Assembly: GCA_018466975.1 (NCBI GenBank)
Contig: CM031554.1
Coordinates: forward strand, 62,001 to 126,000
Reading direction: 5' to 3'
DNA from: Sparassis latifolia
Taxonomy: Eukaryota; Basidiomycota; Agaricomycetes; Polyporales; Sparassidaceae
DNA: 64,000 bases
Position 1 is the first letter of the stretch; each line of letters begins with the position of its first letter. Shown in pieces: positions 20,926 to 31,967 of this stretch. The position numbers were made by a program, and so were the translations under genes. Below the pieces are notes generated by a model. The model was not told where the DNA came from, made no database searches, and was given only the letters and a program-made list of their open reading frames with translations.

Positions 20926-22079
20926 GCATGCCTCCTTCTGACAAGTAGCTCCCAGACTTCTCGTCCAAGCTCGGTTTGCCACTCGGGGTCATTCATATCG
21001 ATGCCATTGTCGTAGTATCCCATATCATCCCAGATACCCTTTCAAAGCAAACCCATCGTACTTATCGTGAATATCTCCGCCGAGAATATTCGAGGCTAGG
21101 CACCACGCGAAGTGCTCCTCGAGACGTTCACGACCTGGACCAGATTCTGTAGCGAGAGGAAGAATCGAAGGGATTTAAGGTAAGAAGTCCGCGTACCTGT
21201 CATACAGACCGAAAAACACGACGCGGCAGTAGTCCTTTCGAGACACGGGGGTCAGTCTAGCAGATCTTGGAAGGGCATCACGTGCCTTAACGTCGACTCC
21301 CCACTGATTATTTGTGAACATCTCGGCGACGTCAGGGCGTAGTGTCCACGCATTTGACATCACCAGGTACGGTGTCATATCGGTATGGATTGGAGTCACG
21401 TCTGAGAGCAACAAGTCGTTCCACCTAAGCACAAACGATCCACTTATCAGCCTAGACAGAACCGAGGACAGAATGTAAAAACTTATATCTTGTCAGTGGT
21501 TGACGGATGCACAATCCAATGTTCTGGTAATACTGTGAACCAGCCGCACGAGATTGTGTATGCTGAGATTAAGACGTGCCGCCCGTGGCTTTTCTGGGCA
21601 GTGATTGTCCTCCAAATACTCTCCGTTGACGCGAATCCGACTTTGGCACTTCGACTGGCCTTCGCCTGTGTAAGCGACACGTATGAGCCCTGGAATCAAG
21701 ACACGACAATACTTCATACCCGGCAAGAATATCCCAACGTCACCCGGTGTAATACATATCTGTGAATCGCGAGGAGGCAGCTCCAGGCCACCGGACGGAG
21801 ACAGAAAGGAGAAGGGCCCTCCATCATGACGGCTAACCAACCATACAGCTTAGCCATGGTAATAGGATTGCGCTCGTCTAGATGGAGACCCCACCCACCA
21901 CAGTATTTTGCATTCAGCCCCAGAATACGCTCCTTCAGAATCCGCTTACCGCCCTCGAATCGCATTGTCGGTGCCCAATCCCATACGAAGAAGTCCCGGC
22001 GCTTCTGTATAGACAGCCCTGATAACGTGTGTGGTGGAGCATAGTCTGCGTGATGTGCTGCTGTCAGTGGGAGTGCCAT
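20926..22079 (-). pseudogene. HNH-like gene family, copy 3
   Basis: Reads, in order on the minus strand: HTLSGLSIQKRRDFFVW, APTMRFEGGKRILKERI, LHLDERNPITMAKLYGWLA, a ITPGDVGIFLPG block, GEYLEDNHCPEKPRAARLN, then PYLVMSNAWTLRPDVAEMF with NNQWGVDV, VVFFGLYDRYADFLP, and in a further frame NILGGDIHDKYDGFALK and DPEWQTELGREVWELL. These match the plus-strand copy at 10492-11769 at both ends. No HNH nuclease motif is readable in this copy. Several frame changes and in-frame stops occur. Its N-terminal end is the best preserved of the three. Confidence 0.55.
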
Positions 22080-22158
22080 TACTTGCCGTAGATGGACTTC
22101 GCATGGCGTGCCAGCGCAACTGGCCCAGTAATATGCCGGCAGCGTGGCGCTATTGACT

Positions 22159-22559
22159 CTCAGTAAAAACTGAAAGTCAATTAAAGTCTGGTATTGTCAG
22201 GCTGAAGTCAATCAGATTCAAAATTTTGGCACCATGGTCAGGTAAAGTCCAGAGAAGTCTGTTCACAGTCACCAAACTCATCATGCCAAGAAATTATGGG
22301 ATCAAATGCCATCAAATCCTAGTCTGTAAAAGTCAGGCACCACAGTTGATTATCTCAGAATACATGGCATTCTGAAGCTCATATGTTGCTTTTTTCTGCG
22401 CTGAGGGGTTGGAACATAACTGTACAGACATGGTCTAAACTGTATGAGGTCATGCACTATAAGAAAACCATAAGAATAGTCACAAGTAGTCATTAATAGT
22501 CAAATTCGCCAAAATTTTGAAATTGGCTGACTACACTTTGACTTCTGGTTTTTACTGAG
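22159..22559. mobile_element. 401-bp MITE with 7-bp target duplication
   Basis: Terminal inverted repeats begin CTCAGTAAAAAC at both ends (12 bp perfect, then 3 mismatches, then AAGTCAA). The element is flanked by ATTGACT at 22152-22158 and 22560-22566, a clean 7-bp target-site duplication. No coding capacity; AT-rich and low in CpG. Size, inverted ends and duplication define a miniature inverted-repeat transposable element; the superfamily is not determined. Confidence 0.88.
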
Positions 22560-22567
22560 ATTGACTC

Positions 22568-22953
22568 ATGTGGGTCCACCGAGCGGAAACGGGCCGATAA
22601 TTCTCCGGTTCGACTGCGCCCCTCGTTCACTTACCTTCTGGTTTTTCCCAATCACGTCTTCGCTCGAGTATGGACCAGAGCGTACTCTTTCCACGCGGCC
22701 TATGGGGGACTTCTTCATTTGCCAGGCCCGCAGTACGCGACTCGAAGGAGGCGCTGGTTTCGTCACCCTTGCGGAGGTACGCCTTCGCTCTCAGTCTCAC
22801 CATACATGCAGTAGGCGGCTGAGCTGTTTTTTCAAACAGGTGGGAGTGACGGGTCTACCGTCGAAGCCCGGCGAAGCTAGAGGTCAGAGCGACGAACCGT
22901 CCTTGGAGGATCAGGATATCGCAGATCTACGATTGAGCTCAATGTGTGATTAG
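22568..22953 (+). CDS. Possible short gene, unrecognised
   Basis: Open across the MITE junction, with a plausible GTACGC...AAACAG intron (about 22776-22840) joining GGAGFVTLAE to VGVTGLPSKPGEARGQ. The opposite strand is also open at 22566-22766, so the coding strand is not certain. No domain recognised. Confidence 0.2.
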
Positions 22954-24709
22954 CGAACAGCGATCACGGTCGTCGCGTCGACTTCAATGCTCGTCAGCCT
23001 CGTTGCCAGTCTCTGAGGGTCCCCTTCACGCTCGGGTTCGTCGAAGACGTACCGATGTTGGTATGTCTAACGAAGAAAGGACTAGATACGCTCGCTAGAT
23101 AGAGAGCATGAGTGCCAACAAGATGTCACCTGGATCATTAGGACGGACGACAACCTGTGCCCCTCCTATACCATCTCCTCGCCAGCGAGAAGAAGAGCCG
23201 CGCGGTGCAGATTGTCGCAGAACTGTCTACGGTCTGTGCGACTCAAGGCAGCGAAGGCGGGAATGGAGCCGCAGATTTCGGGCGCAGGATTCCTAGGCCT
23301 GATGAGAACACGTCAGCGAGAAGCGTCGAGTGCGGCCGCGCAAATGGCGGCCCATGAGGCTCTGCTCTGACATAATGGCCTGATCTGAACGGAGGGTTCC
23401 CGTCAGGCACAGCAGGTCGAAAACAAGCTGAAATGAAGCTCACCGTCGACAGTGTTGGCCGCGCGCCGAAGCCGATCACTCACAATTGGCCGGGTTCGAG
23501 CTTGACGAGGGAACCCCCCGTGCGCTCTCGCGATCGCAGACTGGAGAAAACACTCTCTGCGTCCCGGTCCCATGGCACATGCGTGTCCCGCCACCAATAA
23601 GAGATGCCCACCGTCCATCGGTTAAAGTTGGTCGAGAGAGAAGAGACGCGTGATCATCCGAGGAGTGTAGCGCGCCCGCACTGCCCGTGTGGAACTCCCG
23701 TTGAAGATCGCTTATACCTCTGTTCGACGCAGGAAGTGGAGACAAGGGCGTTTGCAGGCCAGCAGCGGAACTACTGGACTGTTCTTCCAGGTACAGGATG
23801 CGCGTGGTGCAGCACGCAAGGTCGCGCTGATTCTCTTCCAGTTAGGTTGAACGTGAGTAACACAATATAGCGGAAACGGAGAAATGACAACCTGTCAGAT
23901 TCCATGTATCTCCGAGACCTAATGACAAACTTTATGGCATACCTCCGAGGGCACGAACAAATCTCCGTGAATCTATGATGCCCTTGGAGGCTGCGGTATC
24001 AATCTTGAACTTCCGCAACGAATCCAGAGTCAAGAATGGCACGGTATGTTTCCTTGTTGTTCGGTACCCTGCCACGAATCATCATCTACGACGAAGTGAG
24101 GCGTAGATTTCGCCAGCGATAGCTCACGTCTATTGCCGTGGATAAGCTGGAGGACATGCATATAATAGACGGTGCACCACATACTCGGATCGACTGCTAT
24201 GCGGGCAAACACTGTCGTTGACCTCCGAAGTAAAGGGGCGCGAAGTTCAATGCATGGGGAAGCACGAGGGACGCCAGCCCAGGTCGCGCTCGCGGTCAGG
24301 GTGTCTGAGCTGGGTACCGACCGAGATACCTCGCGGCAAGACGTGATGGGTCTACATGTGTGCTGGGTGTCTCCCGGGTCGGCGTGGCGAGCTTTCCAGC
24401 GGGCAGTCAGGATCCGGGCTCGAGGCGCACGAAGTGGGCAGCGGGACAGCAAGCGCGTCCGGATCGCAGCTAGTGTCGACGCGCGGATCCAGAGTGGAGA
24501 GGAGAGGAGAGCACTCACGCACCACATCAACACCACACCGCGCTAATGCTCTTTCGCCAGCCCCTGACCGATGAAAGTCCCCGCCAGACAGACGGTGCAC
24601 TGCACTCGCACCAGTCCATCCCAACACACTCTTCCACCTCTCGACTGTCCATTCTCGTGCCGCATGACCTCCAGTGAAAACTTCGAATTTTGATATCGAT
24701 TCCTAGCGG
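22954..24709. other. No gene recognised; contains a repeat S fragment
   Basis: Short open frames on both strands without domain content. Around 24270-24350 a GTCTGAGCTGGGTACCGACC block resembles repeat S of the 4 kb region. Around 24490-24560 a GGAGAGGAGAGG/CACCACATC block resembles 33513-33550. Confidence 0.4.
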
Positions 24710-26463
24710 TCAGAATTCAATCTCTAGGGCGTATACGTCCAATATGCCCTTCCATCTGTTCTCAACCCAATCCCTTGGGAAAACGCTTTTCACCTCCTCA
24801 CCCTTTAGTGCGACCAACACGTAGCGGATACGCGGCGACGGCATAGATGCAGTTCCATTCGGTAGATCCAGGTATTTGTCCAAGAGCGTCAACCCCTTCT
24901 CGCGGACGTCGTGTTCCTTCCACAGCGTAACCTGGTACATTGTGACGTAGTTTTGACCCTTCTCCTGCGTGAACGTAAGCGCGTCGAACGTCGCATTATT
25001 CTTTTCCTTGGATTGATAGTAGCAGTTGAGTTGGAAGTCCGTAGTGGGATCGTTCATCGAAAAAGAACAGTGATCGAGGTTAGGGATCTGCACCTCGACG
25101 TCGGGAAACTGCATGGCGGTCGGGCCGGGGTACGAGTAGTGGACGTTTATCCCCGGACCAAGCCTTGTATCGGGTGGAACGTCCGTGTCTCAGCCTGCAG
25201 CAAAATAGGGTGTATGTGAGTGTCGACAATCCATCCTACAGTGGACCTTGAAAAAGGTCGACTAGCGAACAATGTGGCAAATTCGGCAACACGCTCAGTT
25301 TGACCTTCCAGATACATCTCCCAGACCATCTTCATAACCTCGTCGGTGATCACAGAGACGACGTATTGGCGTCTGCTGTCGGAGGAGGGCTCTACGCGGA
25401 AGATTTTGTGGAGCCTTCCTCCATGTCCAGCTTTTTCGCTTCTCCGACGGCCCGTAGGAGACCACCATAACCCAAATTCGTGAGAGCGGTCGCAACAGTT
25501 CCTTGGTACGCCAAGATGGAACTGGGGGAAGCATGTCGGAAAGCATCACGAATCGATGGGCCATACAACTGATAGAATCGGTACAAGTCTTGTTCGGTTC
25601 CGACAGGATTCTTCTGGTGTGGATGGCTAGTAATCCGGTAAGTTTCATGGTTAATGTTTATAGCCGACGACACCCACATCATAACGACTTCCGCAAAACT
25701 TGGAGATTTCATATAGTAGAAGTGAACGAAGCCTTTGTACTTCGGCCACTCCCTCCACCGCTCGCGACGAGGAGAAGCGGCTTCGATGAGAACCCATTCT
25801 GCGTGATCACCTCCTATGAGCTCGCCGGGTTCCTTCACTGTGCGATTTGAGTCGAACAACGACCAAATATCATCCGATTCCCAGTCCACGGAGTCCGGCT
25901 CTTGATTGGCTGGGATACTGTAGACGCCGGATTTATGGAAGTAAAGGACGGATTGAGCATTCTTCTGGTAGAAGGTGGATAAACCACGCTGGAGCCGATA
26001 GGTCAGGACATAAAATAGGAATATTGTCTTGCCTGTGCGCGATGCCGTGAGTTCGACTTCGACTAGGATTTGCGAAAGAAAGACACACGCACCTACGCCA
26101 GGATGACCGACTATAATTAGACTACGCTTGGGTTCCTCCATAGAAAGCGCCATGAGAGTATCTAACGCCTCGACATACTCATCGCGTACCACCACACGAT
26201 CCAAATCGTCAGATATGAAAGGGTGAGCATTGATCACTTGGCAGGTTGCAGGAATTGGTTCGTCCAAATTAACAAACAAGGTACCATCCCGAACGACATC
26301 AACGTCGAAAGGGGCAAACGTTTCTTGAGCCCACGCCGTGCTCCAGAGCTTATTTGCTAGGATATTGTCCTTAGGAAACTGCGAAAGAGTAAGGAGCTTA
26401 AGCCTGAAGCTGAAGTCCTCAACGCAATATTGAGTCGCAGTGACTTTAGAATTAGCTGTGGAG
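24710..26463 (-). pseudogene. Crinkler-like P-loop NTPase, copy A
   Basis: Reads RLKLLTLSQFPKDNILANKL and LFVNLDEPIPATCQVIN, then a Walker A motif GHPGVGKT interrupted inside its codons by a 60-nt intron (26033-26092), then TIFLFYVLTYRLQRG, SDDIWSLFDSN, a WVLIEAASPRRERW block, LYRFYQLYGPSIRDAF, and MVWEMYLEGQTERVAEFATL with ALEIEF at the end. This order (P-loop, WSL.DSN, ...SP....W, FY.LYGPS.R) is what I know from Crinkler-type proteins of Agaricomycetes, proposed NTPase effectors or conflict proteins. Two breaks are seen: the frame changes after RAVGEAKKL, and one base is missing relative to copy B near 25160, bringing in a TAA after GLVRG. No start ATG is found. About 4.8 kb from its direct copy. 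Confidence 0.7.
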
Positions 26464-27145
26464 GCTCACTCAGTCATGACACTGGTGTGGCGACGAGCGG
26501 GATGAGTAACTTCCATTACGTGAGGTCGATGTGTCCTCCTCTCGGCTGTTCGGCTATCCTTTTCCGGCAATACTCTCTAAAACAGGTAATTCGCATAAAA
26601 CATATATCACATGATCCTCTAGAACATATGTTCGACGGATGGTTTCAGGATGGTGCAGGGACAGGCATTGCCCGACGGCCGAGGAGGCTGAAATGTACTT
26701 CGACAAGGTCCTCGTGTACATCGAACACGAGGTGAACGACGACGTGATCACGGAGCCTGAGCGCCGTGCACTGTACGCCGTCAAGTGCAATCTCTTCCAG
26801 AGGAATGTGAGCGCGCCCCTTTGCCTGAGACCCACGTTTCTGCAGACATGATTCACATTTATAGGTAACGTTCAATGGGTGTTTCGCCGTCCAGCCCTCT
26901 CCGATGGACACGCGCTCATGCATGCATGGATGCGCTTCTGCAAGCACCGCCCGCACACGGCGGCCCATTTTCCAGCTTTGCGAACCTGATTCTCCAATCT
27001 AGCAAGCCTCCCCTACCCGCTGAGACCGACCGAGGACGGACTGCACCATGCACTACTTGTGAGCGCACCCCTTTCTCGCCGAGCCTGTCAGCCACTTACC
27101 CGACACTCCTGTTCGCCACCATGATCCCCTTCCAAAGCCCTAAAC
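26464..27145. other. Gene fragment and unassigned DNA
   Basis: A plus-strand stretch at about 26640-26805 reads a convincing helical exon (EEAEMYFDKVLVYIEHEVND then DVITEPERRALYAVKCNLFQ) ending at a possible GTGAGC donor. I do not recognise the protein and see no continuing exons. The remainder is unassigned. Confidence 0.35.
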
Positions 27146-27149
27146 CGCC

Positions 27150-27655
27150 GACACCGACGCGAAAGCTTCCGAGCGCATCCGCCCCCAAATATCATGGACC
27201 GTTGATTCCGGAAGGGATAGGTTGGCGAGACTCCTACTTAACCCGCTGAGATGGACTCGCGGACTGAACTACGATGCACTACGTCCGCCCTCACACCCTT
27301 TCCGCCGATTTACGCGCTCTTGCAACTGATTGCCTTTCCGGCAACCCTTGTAACCTTGTTCCTACCAGAAACTCTCCCGAAAAAGGCCAAGACCGACGCG
27401 CGCGTATTGAATGACAGAGTGGATCGTATACTGCTTCCGAGAGCATCTGCCCTGAACCCCTCACATGTCGTTCCTGCCGATAGACTTGCATTCTCTGGAA
27501 GGGAGATAAGTTGGTGAAACTCGTAATCAACCCGCCAAGGCCGACGCGTCCGCATTGAAGGATGAAGTGGACAATGCACTGCCTCCAAAAGCATCCGCCC
27601 TTGCATATCGTTCCTGCCGAGGGACTTGCGTTCTGCCCGCAAGGACTCACGAAGA
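27150..27655 (+). repeat. Degenerate tandem repeat, units of about 110-150 bp
   Basis: Three diverged units share a CCGACGCG start, a (C/T)TTCC(G/A)AG.GCATC(C/T)GCCC core and a GTTCCTGCCGA.GACTTGC block (units near 27150, 27390 and 27540). Unit lengths differ by internal indels. The DNA is open in several frames but shows no domain. Confidence 0.55.
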
Positions 27656-28095
27656 CTGAGCAGGCGGCGCTGGGCGGGCTTAGGTTAGCGTACGACCTAT
27701 TCGAAAAGGCTGCGCTGCACGGCGGACGCTCTATACTCTATACGGTTACTGTTGCGTCATCTTTTTGCGTTAATAGGCTCAAGCTGACCAACCCTTGGTT
27801 CCTTGAAATTGGCCAGCCGATCATACGACGCCTGCGCGAGAAGGCGTACAGCTGGCGCGCAACCGACCACTGAAGGAGGAACCGCAGGACGAGCCGTCAA
27901 CGTTCAACGGGCGCACCCCACGCACTGTCACGATGAAAACGGGCAAGTAGCGGCCGAACCCCGCGAGCTCCGTCCGCGTCGCGGCACGCCTGTGACACCG
28001 AATCGAACTCACCCAACGCGCCGTCCGATACGAGCTCCCGTTCCACTGCAATCTCGCTGTCCGTCTCGGGGTCCGGCTCAGCGTCGCCTCAGAGC

Positions 28096-28881
28096 GTGAC
28101 GCGCGACAGGTACCCCACGCTCGACTCGTACGGCGTGCCCGTGCACCCACTGCTCGCGGACCAGGTGCGCTCGTTCAGCGGCGAGCTCAACAGCCAGATC
28201 AACGCGTACTATGCTGCGCACGCACAAGAGTATGCGGCGTCCCAGGCGCCTTTCCGGTACCTCGCCTCGGTGGCCCACACACAGGAGGAAGGAGTGATAC
28301 GCCGCGGCAGACCGGAGGCGATACCCCCTCCCCCCAATCCACCGCCGTCGATCTCGCACACGCAGTACCAGGCGCATGCGATGCCCCCTCCTCCCCTGCC
28401 GTCGGTTGCGAAGTTGGCCGCCGCCCAGCCTGTGTATGCACATTCGGAGATGCACGCCACAAACGGTCAGTACTACGAGTACTGTGCGTCCTCTGTGCCG
28501 GACCTGCACACATACGCGTTCCAGCGGAAGCATGGGCAGGGCTGGGGTGCCCACGAGGGCGAGCTGACGTACTCAGAGACGCCTATAGAGGGATATCACC
28601 AGCAGGCCCACCCGGTGGACTATCATCCGCAGGAGTACCGGGAGAAATACCCGGCCCAGCAAAGGTGCTAGGATGTACGAGACGCTGCCACCAGCGGAGT
28701 AACACTCACAGCCGCAAGCGTTCGCATAATCGCCACCCGAGTGCACGCGACCCAGATTCAAGTGCCGCAGATGGGGCTGGTGGAGGTCCAGCCTGGTTAT
28801 AATCTGACGCAAACTTGGACGTCGTTCGTGCAGCAGGAAGTGCCTGCCGCGCTCATGCCTTCGTATGCGCTTCGCCAGTGA
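28096..28881 (+). pseudogene. Pro/Gln/Tyr-rich C-terminal region, broken
   Basis: A 191-codon frame (28096-28671) starts TRDRYPTLDSYGVPVHPLL and contains LNSQINAYYAAHAQEYAAS, Pro runs and Tyr/His/Gln-rich sequence. After the stop, another frame at 28744-28881 reads QMGLVEVQPGYNLTQTWTSF and ends ALRQ. The ending resembles tails of fungal zinc-cluster transcription factors, where a Trp-containing amphipathic segment closes a disordered region. No DNA-binding domain is seen upstream. Read as one decayed gene end; the identity is a guess. Confidence 0.4.
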
Positions 28882-29547
28882 CTTCGCTACCTAGTGGTAT
28901 CTTGTTGTCGTCTCGAATATTGTGCGTGGTTTCTAGTATATGACGTGTATATGCATCTCGCTCTCCGGCGCTTTCTTACTCTCTCCCTGCCGTTTTGTTT
29001 GGTCCGCTGTTGCTCTGCTTGACTGCGTAGATTTGGACTTGCGTTCTACCATCTGATGTACGCTCCGCGTTTGTTTTGACGGTGTTTTGTGGATCTGCTA
29101 TCCGTGTCGCCTGCTTTGTTCGCCCTCTTGCTCACTTGTCTGGATCTGTCTCACCTGTTGCCCGCCCGGGGGCTCGCTCTACAGCGCCAATACAAACACG
29201 TCGCGGCCTCGTTCTCAAGAAACCACAAGTAAATTGAAACGGGCACGGCTATCATTTTATCGTTCCACCGTCACATCGGTGTCCCCAGCATATATTATTT
29301 CTCCCCAATTTATAACATCCTGACGTTAAATGTCCAATCCATGCAGTGACACTGTCTTGACGTAGGGAACCGCTGCGCAATGCTTATTAGCGGCTATTGC
29401 TGATATATCCAAGATCAACGACCGAATGCTTATTGCAATGTCACAAATCTCTCTGCGGAGATCAAAAATCGCATAAATCTTACATACAGCTACATGCACT
29501 ATGGCATGAAGATACACAATATGACACTACTTAATCAGAACAAATAG
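28882..29547. other. Intergenic, nothing recognised
   Basis: Only short unsupported frames. Possibly the 3' flank of the preceding gene and the boundary of the duplicated segment that starts at 29548. Confidence 0.4.
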
Positions 29548-31286
29548 TCAGAATTCAATCTCTAGGGCGTATACGTCCAATATGCCCTTCCATCTGTTCT
29601 CAAACCAATCCCTTGGAAAAACACTTTTCACCTCCTCACCCTTTAGTGTGACCAACACGTAGCGGATACGCGGCGACGGGATAGATGCAGTTCCCTTCGG
29701 TAGATCCAGGCATTTCTGTAAGAACGTCAACCCCTTCTCGCTGACGTCGTGTTCCTTCGCCAGCGTAACCTGGTACATTGTGACGTAGTTTTGACCCTTC
29801 TCCTGCGTGAACATAAGCGCGTCGAACGTCGGATTATTCTTTGCCTGGGGTTGATAGTAGCAGTTGAGTTGGAAGTCCGTAGTGGGATCAGTCATCGAAA
29901 AAGAACAGTGATGGAGGTCAGGGATCTGCACTTCGACGTTGGGAAACTGCATGGCGGTCGGGCCGGGGTACGAGTAGTGGATGTTTACCCCCTTGACCAA
30001 GCCTTGCATCGGGTGAAACGTCCGTGTCTCAGCCTGCAGCAAAATAGGGTGTACGTGAGTGTCAACGATCCATCCTGCAGTGGACCTTGAGGAAGATTGA
30101 TTAGAGAACAACGTGGCAAATTCGGCAACCCGCCGAGTTTGACCTTCCAGATACATCTCCCAGACCATCTTCATAACCTCGTCGGTGATCACAGAGACGA
30201 CGCAGTCCCTTCTGTCGTCGAGGGACGCCTCTACAAGGAAGACTTTGTGGAATCTGCCTCCATGTCACCTCGGACGGCCCGTACAAGACCATCATAACGC
30301 AGGGTGCGGAGAGCAGCCATAACAGCTTTTCGGTACGCCGAGATGGAACTGGGGGAAGCATATCGGAAAGCATCACGAATCGATGGGCCATACAACTGAT
30401 AGAATCGGTACAAGTCTTGTTCGGTTCCTACAGGATTCTTCTGGTGTGGATGGCTAGTAATGCGGTAAGTTTCATGGTTAATGTTTAAAGCAGACAGCTG
30501 ACGACGCCCACATCATAACGACTTCCGCAAAACTTGGAGTTTTCATATAGTAGCAGTCCACGAAGCCTTTGTACTTCAGCCACTCACTCCACCGCTCGCG
30601 ATGAGAAGCGGCTTCGATGAGGAACCATTCTGACCCATCACCTGCTATGAGCTCTCCGGGTTCCTTCACTGCGCGATTTGAGGTGAACAACGACCAAATA
30701 TCATCCGATTCCCAGTCCACGGAGTCCGGCTCTTGATTGGCTGGGATACTGTAGACACCGGATTTATGGAAGTAAAGGACGGATTGGGCAGTTTTCTGGT
30801 AGAAGGTGGATAAACCACGCTGGAGCCGATAAATCAGGACGTAAAAGAGAAATATTGTCTTGCCTGTGCGCATGTCGTGAGTTCGAATTCGACTAGGGTT
30901 TGCGGAAGAAAGACACGCACCTGTGCCTGGATGACCGAGTACAATTATACTACTGTTGGGTACCTCCACAGAAAGCGCCATGAGAGTATCTAACGTCGTG
31001 ACATACTCATTGCGTACCACCACATGCTTCAAATGCTTAGATATGAAAGGGTGATTATTGATCACTTGGCAGGTTGCGGGAATTGGTTCGTCCAAGTCAA
31101 CCAACAAGGTACCATCCCGTACGACATCAACGTCAAAAGGGGCAAACGTTTCTTGACCCCACGCCGTGCTCCAGAGATGATGTGCTAGGGTATTGTCCTT
31201 AGGAAACTGCGAAAGAGTAAGGAGCTTAAGCCTGAAGTCCTCAACGCAATATTGAGTCGCAGTGACGTTAGAATTAGCTGTAGAGG
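29548..31286 (-). pseudogene. Crinkler-like P-loop NTPase, copy B
   Basis: Direct copy of the gene at 24710-26463, clearly the same along its whole length. Walker A is GHPGTGKT, split by a 57-nt intron (30864-30920). The C-terminal part is in one frame from MITDEVMKMVWEMYL through GLVKGVNIHYSYPGPTAMQF to ALEIEF, so the base missing in copy A is present here. The frame change after the RAV... segment (about 30255) is shared with copy A. Relative to A there is a 7-nt insertion near 30490, which either breaks the frame (stop after VCFKH) or lies within an unrecognised intron. No start ATG found. Confidence 0.7.
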
Positions 31287-31967
31287 CTCACCCAGCCATG
31301 GTCAGTAAACTGTGGTTGAAGGTTTGAGGATGAGTACGGCGACGAGCGGGATGAGTGACTTCTTCCGCTGGGTTTACAGTCGGGATAGGGGCAGTTACAG
31401 TGCAGACGCAAGAGGAATTGCAGTCGGAGTTTCATGACATAGGGAGGAAGTCCAAATATAGATGTGCGATGTGAGGCGTGCCGGCGTTGAGTAGCGTTTT
31501 GGGAAAATCCCGTAGGACTGTAAACCCGGCGGCTGTAAACGCATCGAACGCTAGGGCCTCACGACGTAATCTCGCAGACGTTCCCGCCAAAATCGACCCC
31601 TTTTCGGCCAGCTGCGTGCCACTGAATTTACAGTCCTTTTCCCTTCCGTCTGTTCCGCTCGGCCTGTGCTCGGAATGGTGTTCCTGCCCCTCCCCCGCCG
31701 TCTATGGCTTCCGGACAAGATTTATTGATGTCAGTAAATAGATCAGCACATTCTCTAGGTAGAGATATATTTTTCCCTACCTCAGCGCCTGCCTTTTCAG
31801 CCAAACTGCCTTCCGCACTGTGGGACTTGGCAGAAATCCCTATGTAAGCTTCCGCGCGACCGTAATCTTTAGCCTTTCTTCCCTGGGATTATTATGTAAT
31901 CAGCAAGTAGCCAAGTGGGAGCGATCCTGACACATGCGCCTACGACGCACCCGTTCCTCCCTACTTA
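31287..31967. other. Intergenic, no gene recognised
   Basis: Upstream flank of copy B; the first 80 bp still resemble the flank of copy A (GGCGACGAGCGGGATGAGT in both). No family seen in the frame at 31478-31741. Confidence 0.4.

Noticed and set aside
24710..31286. RIP as cause of the lesions in the Crinkler-like copies
   Set aside because: The differences are mainly indels and mixed substitutions, not C-to-T changes in one context, and CG is retained in both copies.
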